Shown here one piece after another: positions 24,661 to 36,700 of a stretch of 64,000 nt of DNA. Source of the stretch: Micromussa lordhowensis (taxonomy: Eukaryota; Cnidaria; Anthozoa; Scleractinia; Lobophylliidae); NCBI GenBank assembly GCA_964020085.1, contig OZ026600.1, positions 18,846,302-18,910,301 of the forward strand. The letters run 5' to 3'. A program made the position numbers and the translations under genes. Below the pieces are notes generated by a model. That model did not search any database. It had not been told where the DNA came from and worked only from the letters and a program-made list of their open reading frames with translations. Position 1 is the stretch's first letter. Every line of letters starts with the position of its first letter.

Positions 24661-25030
24661 AACTACTTTGAATACATCAATCCAAAACTAGATACCGCAA
24701 GTATTGCTTGTTTTGTCTTTTATTAATTAGCTTGTATCAACTTTAAAAATAGAATGAATTAATCAATAGTATCTCTTTGATAGCTATCATGTCTAGTCGA
24801 GAAAAATCAACAGCAAGTCTTCGTCAAGATAAGGTTTTTGAATGGATTTCTAAAGAAGATCATAGCAATATTGAAGTCTATTGACACGCCAACTGCTATT
24901 CTACTTACACAAGCTCTCATACGTACCGAGCCTTACTCGGGAGGCATTGTTCTAAAAAAATCCGATGTCTAACCTTTTCTAGTTCGTGGGTTGAACGAAA
25001 CGCTGAATTTCCGGTCTCTGCTACTGGACT

Positions 25031-25186
25031 CAGTGGCGGATCCAGACCTTGAGCTAAGGGGGGGGGGGGGGGGGGTCTTGATTTACTTGCCATGGCGGCC
25101 ATTTTCCCTTCAGTCATTTCTTCTTTTTTTACCCAAAATAAAGGGGGGACGGGCCCCCCGGGCCCCTCCCCTAGATCCGCCACTGG
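25031..25186. mobile_element. Small TIR element, CAGTGGCGGATC ends
   Basis: CAGTGGCGGATCCAG at the left is inverted by CTAGATCCGCCACTG at the right. The interior has a long G run and no coding content. It lies about 330 bp upstream of the acidic-protein start. Confidence 0.65.
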
Positions 25187-25517
25187 GATTATTAGATCTG
25201 TACAGTTTATATTTATTCACACGTTATTTTCTGAGCATGCGCAGATTTTTCGTTTCCTATTCTCAGCCAATCAGATTTGTCAGATTTGACGAACGTCCGT
25301 AAATCGTGGATTTCCGGTGTTGGACCAGCACAGAGGTTGCGATTCTTGGTGCCGACCGGTCAGTGTAATAGTCTGTAATACGCAGACTGCAGACTGCAGA
25401 CCGGGGGTAAAATGCAGACTAAACACGAGTCATAAGGATGAAATAAAAGAGTGTTCGTACCGGTCACCTCAGGACTCACGCCTACTCAGTAAAGTCACGT
25501 GGCCCTAGACTGGAAAC

Positions 25518-28500
25518 ATGTCGGAAAGCGAGGACGACGATCTCATGGTAATTTTCGATAATTTGCTTTAAGACAACTCATTCCAGTTTACTGGAAAAAA
25601 CTACCTCCAAACACATGGCGGGATCTAACGTGGCGGTAGCTTTTGCCAACATCTTTATGGGAAAGGTAGAATGACGAATTTTAAACCTAAGCGCACAAAA
25701 ACCACTCGCCTGGAAAAGGTATATTGACGATATATTCTCTATCTGGAATATAAACTAGTAATAGTTCACACTAAATCTGCCCCGCATCTATTTTACCCGT
25801 CAAGGATATAAAATTCTTATAAAAATTCCACTGCGTTAAAGGAAACTATTATTTATTGTATGAACTGAAATTTTATATTTTTAGTAAACTATATCACTCA
25901 TACTGTTCAAGTAACTTAGGCATCTTATCATAAATGTGATCGAAAGACTTAATTCTGTTTAACTCATTCTACCACATGATACTCTTTACCAAATACTTTC
26001 ACGAAGTGCATTCTGGAAAATATATCAAACCACTCTGTTATTCTAGTTTGATACTGAAACAAACCGTTTGTCTGGATATACGAGGACTCTACCGTATCTC
26101 GAAAGCAGAACAGAAGTCGAGATTTATTTTCCGAGATGTAAACAGAAGTATCGCTTTACAGTCGCCATATATGCAAATTAGAGTCATACTTTTTGTCTTC
26201 AAAGAAAACGCCGCAAACATTTAGTTTTACATCTGAATCCCTTCCAGTCAACCCAGCCATCGCATGGGCTCTACGCCACGTAAGATTACTCAGTAAAAAT
26301 AAGCGATCGAAATAAACGTGATCTTTATACGTGTGGTGTTTGGGTCGAGTTTGTCGACCCCGTTGCTGATTTGTGTCCGACAAATCAACTTTTGTACCAA
26401 ACAGTTCAATCTGGTACCGCCGAATGACCTTTGAATTCAAGATATGAAGAAATCGCTGTCATGACAGATACCCGAGCCCTAAAATATATTTTGGTAAGAT
26501 CCTCTCCTCCTCGTACAGCAAACAAGACGATCTAAGATCGTAAGTCGGGCTACAGGAAGATATGCTGCTACTAGTTTTGACCAGTTACTTGTTTGTCCAA
26601 TGTCCTCGTTTGTGGGCGTGGCGTACTTTTTTTTATCCCCCAAGGCTATTGCCCGTTTTCGCGTTTTCCAAAAAAATATTATGAAGAAGGTAATTACACA
26701 TAATTCCAATACAGTCAATGTTCTATCATCTTTTTTTCGCTGTTCACGTTTGAGTTTAACCACGTCTTGCCGTTTCCAGGCTCTGCATGTTATTATGCTG
26801 AGGTACTAGGCCTCCTAGTTCGAGTCTTCTTCTTTTTTTTTTTTTCATGTTTTGGCTTTTTTTAATTTCCGACTGACCAACCGACAGACCGATAATCAGA
26901 GAACGCATTCGACAGTAAACAAAAAAAAAGTAAATGGCCTAAGAGGTAGCACTCCTAAACAACACACTATCAACCTCGCTCCTAGGGCCTTTTTCATGGT
27001 GTGGGAAGGGAAAAGGCCCTGGGACCAAGGTTGAACACACTGTGATGTATGTTTTGGGTCAGTACTCTAAAAGGTATAGAGCATCTTTTATACTACAAGT
27101 AAATGTTAAAAATATTCTTAAAAAGGACGCTTAATGGCGGTGTAAGTGAGCCGACGTTTCTACATTAGTGCCTTCGTGTGGGTGAAACTGTTTGCGCGTT
27201 CCAAAATATTTTTTATATTTACCCTAACAGGAGAGAGAGAGAGAGAGGTTGCCGCGATCTGAGGTTCGACTGTACACAGAAATATGCAAGTTGAAGTGAA
27301 TTTTCATGGTTTATTTTCAACCAGCAAAATTTTATTAACCGTGCATGATAACTATTAGTGAACCACACTACTTATTGTTTCACTCGGCTGATCGTAAATA
27401 CACTGTAGTTACAAGACAACGTAACCAAAATATTAACGCGTGGGAAGAGTGTTCTCTGATTGTTTTACATTCTAGGAGGTATTAAAACAAGCTAGAGAAC
27501 TACGGCGTTCATAAACAAAACTTTGATTACTTTAGATTTTAATTCTCATGAAACAATAAACAAGGCTAAAAGAAACGTATCAATGTCTGATATCAACGTC
27601 TGCTAGCGAATACTGAAAAATACAATAATGAAAAACTGCTGTTGACCTCCTTGGAGGTATTCATGACGAGCCAGAGAATGACAGCTTTCATAAACAATAT
27701 TTAGATTACTTAAGATTTCAGGTCTATCGAACAATAAACAGGGTAAAATAAACTTATCAATGTCTGATATCAACAGCTGACGCACATGGTACTCAGGATT
27801 GTTAATATTACAGTGATAAACAAACATCATGTAACAAGACCTGAATTTTATTTCCTTTGCAACATGAATTTGTTGTACACACAACGCTGGTTCGTCATTC
27901 TTTTGTTGTATACATAGGGTATCCATACATAGCGCTGTCTTGTCCAATACAACATGATCACATTCATCTGCCACCACGTTATTTGATACGAAACGAATAT
28001 AATGTACGCATAAAAGCGACAAAACTAATGAAACAACGAGAAAAATAGCAGCGGATAATGTACTCAGTTTGAGCAAAAACATAAAGCGGATGTAATCTTG
28101 GTAATCAAGATAGACGTTACATAATGCAAAAAAAATTATTCAACCGCAAAAGCAGAATGCATGTGTGAAATTGTAACAAAAAAAAACACTGTGGAGTGGA
28201 ATTTTAAGCTCTTATTTTGCATGTCATATTTTTGGTACTTGTGTTGTTTTTCTAATGGCGAAAGGCTTCAGAAAGGCAGTACTGTTTGTGAGGGTGGTTG
28301 TAGCATTGCCAGCTCAAGATGTTTGCTCATATCACAAGATATTTTGGGCTCAGCTCAAACAATATCAGCATTTATTCACTGGTTTCAAGATGAGTTGATT
28401 TCTTGTCAGATTCTTTCAGACTTTCCTAATTTTATGAACTAAATAAAATATTAATCTTTTTTTGGACACTGCAAAGATGAAGGTGAAGATCTATTCTGAG

Positions 28501-31143
28501 ATGTTGCTTGCCATAAGCTGGTGTATACCGAACTAAGTTGCAACTTTGTTTTTGTGAAAGATTTGGTTTTGTAACCTGGGTATGGCCACCCTATTTTTGC
28601 ACCAGAATGAAACCAAGAAAATAAAATGCTGTTGATAATTATAAATATGTCAAGATTATGGCGAAAAGAAGACAATTATAAAGCGTTAAGTCTGGCAGTA
28701 CTAGTTCTCAAAAAGATAAAGTTCCTCACATACATTTGTACAATTTTATTCATATGTCATAGCCAAGTATGATATGTGATAACAAAGATATCCTGTTAAT
28801 TTTTAGCTAGGGAATTCACCTCTAGATACCCCAATTTTTGTAAATTGAACCATTTTGATGTTGCGCTAATAGCGACTTAGCCAATAAAGGAGCTCAGATT
28901 AATTTAATTATCACATTTCTGCTCATCAGCTACTAATAGCTTCTGTTGCCATGGCCCTATTGTTTTTACTATCCTAGCGTTACTTAAAAACCTAGATCTT
29001 AATAAGATAGTCGTACATTGTGCTCTTGCATTTGTTCTTAGTGAATTTTGTTTTCTTGTAAATTTCCCTTTACTGGTATACTGCTTTTATTCTACAAGCC
29101 TGTATGTTACTGTAGAACAGTCAGTATAACTTAATAAAATATTGCATTCGTGTGATTTTGTGTTTAAAAAAAAGTCTTTGAATTTCTGTTTTAGCGTTAA
29201 TGGATGATGATCAAGAGTTGGACGAGGGAAGGAATACACAAAGTGAAGAAAGTCTTAGTAGAAAAGAGGCTAGGGATGGTGAGCATCAACCTTAACTATA
29301 TGTGTATCAGTTGCCATGTGTTGATATTGTCTAGCCAAAATGATATTATTCCTTTTTTGCACGTATGTAAATGGGTTTAAAAGGTTTAAATGCCTATACA
29401 GTATATCATGGTTCAATATCTTGTTAACTTGTAATGAATTTTTTCTTAGACACAAATTGTCCAGCAATACCAAGAAGAACATTGCAAACCAAATGTGTTA
29501 GAGAAAGCAAACTAATAGTTTTGGCTATTACTTTTGAAAACACATCTTCTCTGAGCCTGGATAAATTAGCCAGTTTCTAATTTTTAATTCCTTTTCATCC
29601 CTGCTATTAAGTTTAAAAATTTAGCATTGGGAGTGTTTAGTAGATGGGATTTCCAAATCTTAAGGAAGAAAGATATGATTGCACAGTGCCAGTTAAATGC
29701 CAGTAAGAATAAATGGTGTTATCCTTTTGTTACAATATGACAAACAGTGGGGCTTGGCTTTTCAAAATTACAGAAAAATTCAAATTTCAGCCAGGGCCAT
29801 CCTGATCACAGTTTCCATGCATCATACATTTAATTAGAAAGGAATTGTTAGCCAAATTAACTTAATTAACAGACGGTTTTTTTCAAAATAAACTGGTTCT
29901 CTATTAAACAGTTAAAAAAAGTCCCCTTACATTGCTAATGTGGAAACATAAAACCACCCACATATGGTACTCTTCTGTGTAGATGTGTAAGGAAAACAAC
30001 TTGTTTTCACTCTAAGAGGAATTGGGTATTACTCTCCCGTGTGGTTGCGAGAAGAAAACAACTCATTTGCACTCTAAGAGGAAATGGTCATTACTCTGCT
30101 GTGTGGATGAATTAGTATTTTGGGATTTAATGATATTTTTATTTTCATCAACATTTTAGTGTACGACAGTGGAATGCGTGAAGATCTGTGAATAGGTTTT
30201 CTGAGGAGATTTAAAGTCTTGTGGTGTATGAAAAATAGAAGTACAAATATTAAAAGTTAAAAAGACTATCTAAGGAAAGTTTGTTTTGTTTGGAGTTAAT
30301 GATGATAAAGTGTTTAACACCAAATTAAGTGAAAGAAAACTCAACAAGCAAATTGATTCCATTTTGTTGGGTTCTTCAGCAAGCCATCTTTTTTTAATTA
30401 TAGAACTCAATAATGATATTCTTCGTAAAATACTTGATAGTGGCCAATGTAACTGAGTAGTTTTATGAATGTTATTAAAACGACATACTGTTGATGGACG
30501 AACCAAATAAATCCGACATGTTTTACAGTCAACTAATTTGAAGATGACATGGTCCATTAACTGGACATTTCTCTGAAAAGAACACCCATTGATGTTTATA
30601 GGAAGCACACACTGGACAGTAGGTCTTGTTTTCTACTCATGAGCGTTGGCCTTGCAAAATTGCTTGGGTTAGAGCCCTGTTGCACCATTCTTCTCATATA
30701 TGTCATATCGGGATTAATATTGCAAACAACACAACAGAGAAACTACCGGATGCAAAATAGAGCACAGTGATGCAATCCCAAATTTAATTTTGTAACCCAA
30801 TTAAAATTAAGCCCTTGAGCAGCCACGAAGTTTCAAGAAAGGTGCCCCTTCACAGTAAGTGTCAGTTTACCACAATATTGTGTTGTTTATTAACGATGTA
30901 AATCCCTTGCCATATTTTTAAAATAGTCTGGCCAAACCATACCTGGAGGCATTAGATCACATTATTGATGAGGAGGAGGAAGATGAGTTAGAAGAAGCTG
31001 ATAATGATGAAGAAGGACAAGAGGATCAAGAAGAAGAGGAAGGGCAAGAAGAACAATACGATGATGATGAGGACCTGTACAGAAAGTTTATAGAGGACGA
31101 GTTTAGTGCCAGTGATGTAGAACAATCAGTCTTTATTTTATAG
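25518..31143 (+). CDS. Acidic low-complexity protein, multi-exon, not identified
   Basis: Four exons are supported. Exon 1, 25518-25547, starts ATG and encodes MSESEDDDLM before GTAATT. Exon 2, 29195-29278, lies between TTTTAG and GTGAGC (LMDDDQELDEGRN...SRKEARD). Exon 3, 30160-30187, is VYDSGMREDL between ATTTTAG and GTGAAT. The last exon, 30927-31143, starts LAKPYLEALDHIID, runs into Glu/Asp-rich sequence and ends DVEQSVFIL with TAG. Exons 2, 3 and 4 join in phase (1, then 2). Exon 1 ends in phase 0 while exon 2 needs phase 1, so at least one exon between 25548 and 29194 is missing from this model, or exon 1 belongs elsewhere. The product would be a small, strongly acidic, probably disordered protein. 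I do not recognise the family. The splice-compatible codons across 20-30-nt exons argue for a real gene. Confidence 0.55.
25614..25757 (+). mobile_element. Penelope-like reverse transcriptase relic
   Basis: Two adjacent fragments in different frames resemble Penelope-like element RT. The first reads GSNVAVAFANIFMGKVE (25620-25670; compare the GSP..P..ANI.M motif). The second reads PLAWKRYIDDIFSIWN with the catalytic YIDD (about 25702-25750). A frameshift and stop codons separate them. It lies in intron 1 of the acidic-protein gene. Confidence 0.6.
26970..27033. repeat. 64-bp hairpin, AACCT.G.TCC.AGGGCCTTTT arms
   Basis: CAACCTCGCTCCTAGGGCC is imperfectly inverted by GGCCCTGGGACCAAGGTTG. Confidence 0.6.
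27474..27782. repeat. Local direct duplication, unit about 130 bp
   Basis: GGAGGTATT...AGCTAGAGAA/AGCCAGAGAA...CATAAACAA...TCAATGTCTGATATCAAC occurs at 27474-27604 and again at 27648-27782 with about 20% difference. Confidence 0.65.
27603..28082 (-). CDS. Uncharacterised 159-residue ORF with N-terminal hydrophobic segment (doubtful)
   Basis: A single open frame starts at ATG (28082, minus strand). Residues 5-30 are hydrophobic (AAIFLVVSLVLSLLCV), fitting a signal anchor or signal peptide, and five to seven Cys lie in the middle part. Its 3' part overlaps the second copy of a local duplication (27648-27782), whose first copy lies at 27474-27604, which lowers confidence. No family recognised. 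It is antisense to an intron of the acidic-protein gene. Confidence 0.25.
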   Translation of the reverse strand: MFLLKLSTLSAAIFLVVSLVLSLLCVHYIRFVSNNVVADECDHVVLDKTALCMDTLCIQQKNDEPALCVQQIHVAKEIKFRSCYMMFVYHCNINNPEYHVRQLLISDIDKFILPCLLFDRPEILSNLNIVYESCHSLARHEYLQGGQQQFFIIVFFSIR

Positions 31144-33203
31144 ATTTTTTTTTCAATTTTGTCAGTATTTCTTCCATAGATGTATTAATAATTTAAAATT
31201 AAGTAAGTAAAGGATGAGTCTGAAATTGTTTTTATTGCTCTGCATAATTTACAACAGCTTCTTCAAATTAGCCCCCGCCAAAAGGCTGAAAAAATATGTC
31301 ATTACCGTTTTTTTTTTTGCTAAATGAACCATAAATCATTCTGTTGTCTGTGAATAGTTTTGTTGGATCGAGATTTAAGGAACAAAAGACGGTGACAGAA
31401 CATTTCATCTTTGTTATAAGAACCCAGTCACAGTCGTGCATGACTACCTGTGACCACCTTCCTTAATTTTCTGGTCAAATTAGCTAATCAAAATGCATGA
31501 ATTAGGTACGCTGAAAATATCAAGCACCATGTAACCTGTCAGTCAATCGACTACTACGCCTCTCATAATTTAGGGTTTGCTAGCTGAGAATGGACGCTAT
31601 GAGGAAGTTGTTGAAAAGATGTCAAAAAATAATGAAAAAAATATTAGTTTGGTTGTCTGTGTTAGAAGAGCGCCACTGTAAATGCAGTGATACGTGTTAT
31701 ATTATATATGTCCAAAAGGCAATTACCTGTCAAAAAGAGAATTTCCAAAACTAATTCTAACTTTGGTTATTTTGCCGTTGCAACAATACAAATGTCAAGA
31801 TTATTTAAGAAATAGAAAACGTGTACCGTGTTTCTATCCGGTTATAGAAACACGAGTGAAAGTGTGGGAGAACGAGAAATGCTGTGCTAATTCAAGCCAA
31901 TTAATTCATGGTCATAACTGAGTAAGGATTGCTATGGTTCGCCCGTTTGTAAAAGATCTATAGGATTCCAGGTGATAGTGGTATTGGTAATTAACCTGTT
32001 CATGAAAACACCAGTTGTATATGTTCCAGTCTAGCCATAAATAAAAAAAAGATTTGTAATCTTCATTGCCATAACCGAATTATCAGTGTTATTGCACTAG
32101 TGTGAGGTCCGTGTTTGTAAAACATTGGTCGAGTTCTTTTTATAATGTTATGACGAGATCCATAGACTTGTAAAAAAAGTACCCATATCAGTGTCCGACG
32201 TAAGTTTCATTCCATGTTCAATGCCCCCCTTTTCCAGAGCGGTGTGCCTACAAACAAGGACTAACAATAGAGCTATAAATCAATGAACATATCGTAGATC
32301 CTTCTAAGATTCTCCAACTTAAAAAAGTGATATGTTGTTGAGATATCACTAAACTCCTAATTTTCGACCCTTTCTTCTGCTTTCATTTCATTGCTTCTCC
32401 CGGTTAATAACAGGCAACCGTTTGAGCTAGTTCCAGCCGATCCTGGGTATGCAAATTGTTAGTAGTCGGTGCTCCATCTTATAACCTTTAACGAGTACTT
32501 TTCTGACTTTTAAGGGAATTAAGTCTTCTATTGGAGATTCGGTGATATTTCGTTCATCAAACACTAGTTGTATATGTTCCAGTCTAGCCATAAAAAAGAT
32601 TTGTAATCTTTTTCAATGTCATACTGAATTATGTCATTGAACTAGTACGACGCCCGCGTTGGTAAAACATTGGTCGAGTTGTCATGGCGAGATCCATGAC
32701 TTGTAAAAAAAGAAATACCCATATCAGTGTAATATATCAAACACAAAAGAGCGTGTTTGACCACATTTCCAAACACCGAGAAGAGAGCTGAAAATACCAC
32801 GCACAGCAGAGTATTTTTGACGAACTTTGAGGTTTTTGGAAATGTGGTCAAATACTGTCGTGAGTGTTTAATATATCTTAACAATCGAAACTAAAATTAA
32901 GGAGAAAACGGAGAAATAAAATCGTAAAAATCTACGCTAATTAAGATCAGATATCCAAACACTGTCACCGTCATGATTTCGATCCTTTGCTTAAGGTGGT
33001 CTTCTACCCTCAAATTTAATTTTTGCCTAAAAAGCCATTTTGGAACATAAAGATTCAACATGCCTGACCATTTGCAAAGCGTATTTTGAAACGATTTCGC
33101 TCTGATTACTCCTTGATTAACATTAAAGTTAAAAAATCTGCACACTGGTAGCTACATCATACATAGCAACACCCATAGCAACACAAAATGGATTCAATTC
33201 AGT
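31144..33203. repeat. Intergenic stretch with a diverged direct repeat and a foldback
   Basis: About 190 bp at 32007-32200 (TTGTATATGTTCCAGTCTAG...ACATTGGTCGAGTT...CCCATATCAGTGT) recur at 32555-32740. A foldback at 32732-32877 has GTTTGACCACATTTCCAAA and TTTGGAAATGTGGTCAAA arms. No gene seen. Confidence 0.6.
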
Positions 33204-33398
33204 TCATTTTAAAAACACTTTACGGGAAAGCTTTAGAGATGTGCACTTATGAGGATTGTGCATCATGGTCCTAAACATTGTTTCCCTTACCATCTTAGAC
33301 GCTCCTTGTACTTGGTTAACATTTCTAGGAGTGTTGGGTATTCGGGTTCTCAATGGAACAAGTAAAACCTTTCGATATACCCCTCTCCCTACCTCTAG

Positions 33399-33822
33399 CG
33401 CTTTGTGGTGTTTTAAATAGGCCATAAAGCGCTTTGTGGTGTTTTGAATAGGCCACAAAGCGCTTTGTGGTGTTTTGAATAGGCCATAAAGCGCTTTGTG
33501 GTGTTTTGAATAGGCCACAAAGCGCTTTGTGGTGTTTTGAATAGGCCACAAAGCGCTTTGTGGTGTTTTGAATAGGCCACAAAGTGCTTTGTGATGTAAA
33601 AAATCGGAGAAACCAAATTAATTCGGAAAATAGCTGTGAGATATCTGCGAGTGAACGAGCCATCCAGTTTTCAAAGTTAAATCCCAAAATAAAACGCCAC
33701 AAAGCGCTCTGTGGCGTTTTAAGTAAGCCACAAAGCGCTTTGTGGTGTTTTGAATAAGCCACAAAGCGCTTTGTGGTGTTTTGAAAAGGCCACAAAGCGC
33801 TATGTGGTGTTTCGAATACTAC
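33399..33822. repeat. 31-bp minisatellite with palindromic AAAGCGCTTT core
   Basis: The unit CAAAGCGCTTTGTGGTGTTT plus TGAATAGGCCA repeats about 6.5 times (33399-33595) and again about four times (33697-33822) around a unique 100-bp spacer. Because 31 is not a multiple of 3, every frame cycles through the same peptide (HHKALCGLFKTPQ...) on the minus strand. These open frames are artefacts. Confidence 0.9.
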
Positions 33823-34680
33823 TGCTGTTTTATAAAGCAAAGCGAACTAGGAACAGTTAGAAAGTACTCCGGCCATAAAATATAATCAGCAAGAAAGTTC
33901 CTGTAATAAATGTTCGATGCAAAAAATCCACGAGAAAGGCTTGGGCCAAAAAGGTTCAGTCAGCTTCAACAAACATGTTATGAGAAGAAGGCTTTCAGTC
34001 GCGAACCGGCGTGCGAGTGACAAGATTGGGAATAGAGAAATATTGCGCAGATTGAGTGGTAGTTTTACAGCACCGAAACTAAAATTGGTTACGCTGCTTC
34101 TCAGAGATTTTGTTTTGCCCTTGTAATATCATTAAACGATCTGAATGATTTGAGGATAATCGAAGCGCGGAGTTTAAACGTGGCTGGCCTGGAACACGCA
34201 GTTCGCAAACCAGAGAGCAACCACTGTTTTGAAATTTTCCATCGAGCATTCATGATGAATTTGAAACTAAAAATATACTAAGCGATCAATTTGCGACAGA
34301 AATCTTGTAAGGTAAATGCAATTCTTGCCAAAAGCTGCTGTATGTTTCCGTTGAGAGTCAAAACATAAATACAAAGTCAAATATTGCTCCGTGCCCTACC
34401 CCTCGAAAACTCAGTTTTACTCGAAGACCGAACTGCCACGGAGATTAGTTACCAGTCTTATGTTGCGTGTTATCAGATAGAACACATGATATGATTGGCT
34501 CAGAATATCCCATTACGTCAGAGGACATGTCTGCTACATAGGACATAACTGCAATGGTACACGCGTGCCGCATCTGGAGGAATTCTCGTCCCCAGAATCT
34601 TCGCGCTCGTGACTGACCACGAAGGCGAAGGCTCTGGGGTCGAGGCACCAAAATCTTGTACTTTTCGCGAGAAGAAAGAT

Positions 34681-35095
34681 ATGGCGTCGAAAAATCGTGG
34701 CAAAATTTGCTTCTGGAGCAACGATGCCACAGAAATGTTGATCGCCATCTGGTCGGAGGAAACTATTCAGTTCGCTTTAGAAAGCAGTAAAACCTCAAAG
34801 GAAACGAGAGAAGTGTAGCACGCTTCAGGTAAGTAACACATTCTACTAGATTCAGTTCGACAACATGCACTTTAAAACTTAAAAATCGGTTGTCGATCGA
34901 TGTCAGAGACAAACTTTAATCGCAAATTTTCCTCGTTTTCTTTTTGAAGTCATGTACAAGCTTTAAATAAACTTAAGCCTTAAAAGCTGTTAATATAAAG
35001 GTAAAATGTTTAAAATCTTTTCGTGTATCAGGTACAGCTGCAATCCAAGGGTCGTGAGTTCACTGTCAAAAAAGTCATTAGTCATTTTCTTTTTG
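34681..35095 (+). pseudogene. Myb/SANT-like DNA-binding domain relic (Harbinger-type or domesticated gene)
   Basis: From the ATG at 34681 the sequence reads MASKNRGKICFWSNDATEML, then IAIWSEETIQFALE, the N-terminal pattern of Myb/SANT-like (trihelix/MADF-like) domains that accompany Harbinger transposases or occur as cnidarian multicopy genes. The frame stops at a TAG (34816-34818) a few bases before a good donor (CAG|GTAAGT, about 34829). A second fragment after an acceptor at about 35032 (VQLQSKGREFTVKKVISH) fits the rest of the same domain, but the phase does not join cleanly. A perfect palindrome starts at 35103. I read it as a broken two-exon copy. Confidence 0.5.
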
Positions 35096-35102
35096 AACAG
35101 CC

Positions 35103-35178
35103 CCAATCTCGTTCCCAGAGGTCGCGTTCCCCTAGTCCCGCGGGACTAGGGGAACGCGACCTCTGGGAACGAGATTGG
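35103..35178. repeat. Perfect 76-bp palindrome without spacer
   Basis: The left arm ends CCCCTAGTCCCG and the right arm starts CGGGACTAGGGG. All 38 base pairs match, out to CCAATCTCGTTCCCAGAGG. The CGTTCCCAGAG edge is related to the CGTCCCCAGAGCC repeats at 23779 and 34588. Confidence 0.9.
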
Positions 35179-35782
35179 AACAGCCCGCGAAAGCGCGCCG
35201 AATGCGCGCCTGAAATCATATGTGAACTGCTGTCATATAAGCGCAGGGACTCACAAATTTGAGTGTGCCGTTCTTGTTTTAGGGGTGCCGTTCCAAAAAT
35301 CAACATTGAAAAAAACTCGAACATATTTTGCCGTGTAAATCAAGCGGACCGTGCCCAAAACTATTGGCCCGCGTGCCAAAATTTTGGAGTGCCGTGCCCA
35401 GAATGAATGTCGTATAAATGCGCCTTAAGACACGCGGTGGTTTGAACGTTATAAGACCAGGATGAAGGAGGTTGGTCGGTCCCAGACCTAACCTGATCGC
35501 GTAAACAAGATTCAAAATGGCCGACAAGTAAACAAAGGTACGATGCACAGAATTACAATTAGTTCGGGCCCTTGTGGGAAACTTGGCTCAACAAAATGGG
35601 GAGGTCAAGAACTCGAGGTTGATATAATATTTGACTAAGGCTAGGAAACGCCTTTTGGTTTGAGTTTTCGGGATTTTGGAAAAAAAAACCAGGTACGCGT
35701 ACGAATACTCTCAGGCTTCATTTGAACCGGATTTGTTCGGATCCTCGCGCGTGTTTTTTATTATTACTATTTAATTTTACCC

Positions 35783-35940
35783 TCAGTCTGCATTTTACCC
35801 CTAGTCTGCAGTCTGCAGTCTGCATTTTACCCCCAGTCTCCAGTGTGCAGTCTGCATTTTACCCTCAGTCTGCATTTTACCCCCAGTCTGCAGTCTGCAT
35901 TTTACCCCCGCTCTGCAGTCTGCAGTCTGCGTTTTACACT
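35783..35940. repeat. Minisatellite of CAGTCTGCATTTTACCCCC units
   Basis: About six variant units with interspersed CAGTCTG triplications. The same sequence occurs inverted at 25379-25421. Confidence 0.8.
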
Positions 35941-36700
35941 CACCGGGTGCCGACCAAAAGTAGCGCGGCCTCTGGGGACGAAAATGTGGCTGTGCAAGGC
36001 CATTACGTGGAACATAATAGTCTGTGTGCAACGTAACATTAGGTGTGCAACTCGACATTGGGTGTGCAACATTTGAATAATTACCACCACCTGTGGTTCC
36101 TCGAGTAATCTAACACCGCGTCAGTTCAGACGTAGCCTGCGTACCTTTTTGTTTTTTGCCGACCTTCCTCCTCCCCTCCCCCCTTTATACGCCCGCTACG
36201 TAGGCTAGTTCAGACGTACCGGGGCTCTTTTCCACCCAGGACTCATAGAACGCGTGACCCTATTCGCTTTTTCTGTAGACGTGATCTTGGGGGGACTGTG
36301 ATGAAACATGTGATGACACATGATCTGAAGAGTCACACCCGTATGACGTAACGAAAACAGCTCTTGCTCGTGGTTGATTTGATTTTCTAGCTACAGTTGA
36401 AAGAGTTTACAACTTATATGATTTGTTGCCCGTACTGGCTCGTGTGCACAGTCGTATGAAACTTTTCATTTGTACTAGAAGTGAAGCGACAGTCGATAGA
36501 GGAACACTCCATCTTCGTTTGCTGTATTACCCTTGTTGTCGTCCGAACGAATATTGCGTTACAGTGCTCTTGACTGATACGGTGTAATCCCAATATCTCT
36601 TTCGCCGTTTCGCTTCTGTTCTCTGTTCCTATTACTTCTCTTGGTGGATTTAGGATTTTATAGCCACTGTTGGAATTGTGAAGGGTTTACAACTGATGCG

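Larger units (their letters stand above)
22463..25030. repeat. Outer inverted pair bounding the 22.5-25 kb repeat cluster
   Basis: About 110 bp at 22463-22570 (AGAGATCGGAAATTCAGCGT...TACTCAGG region) recur inverted at about 24920-25025. The interval holds further repeats and no gene I can support. Confidence 0.6.

Noticed and set aside
24917..25183. Proline-rich minus-strand frame
   Set aside because: It is created by the long G run and TIR element; no conserved domain.
33204..33840. Repetitive proteins of 115 and 171 residues; also considered as a CRISPR-like array
   Set aside because: The 31-bp period cycles all frames, and the units are contiguous with no unique spacers between them. It is a minisatellite in a eukaryote.
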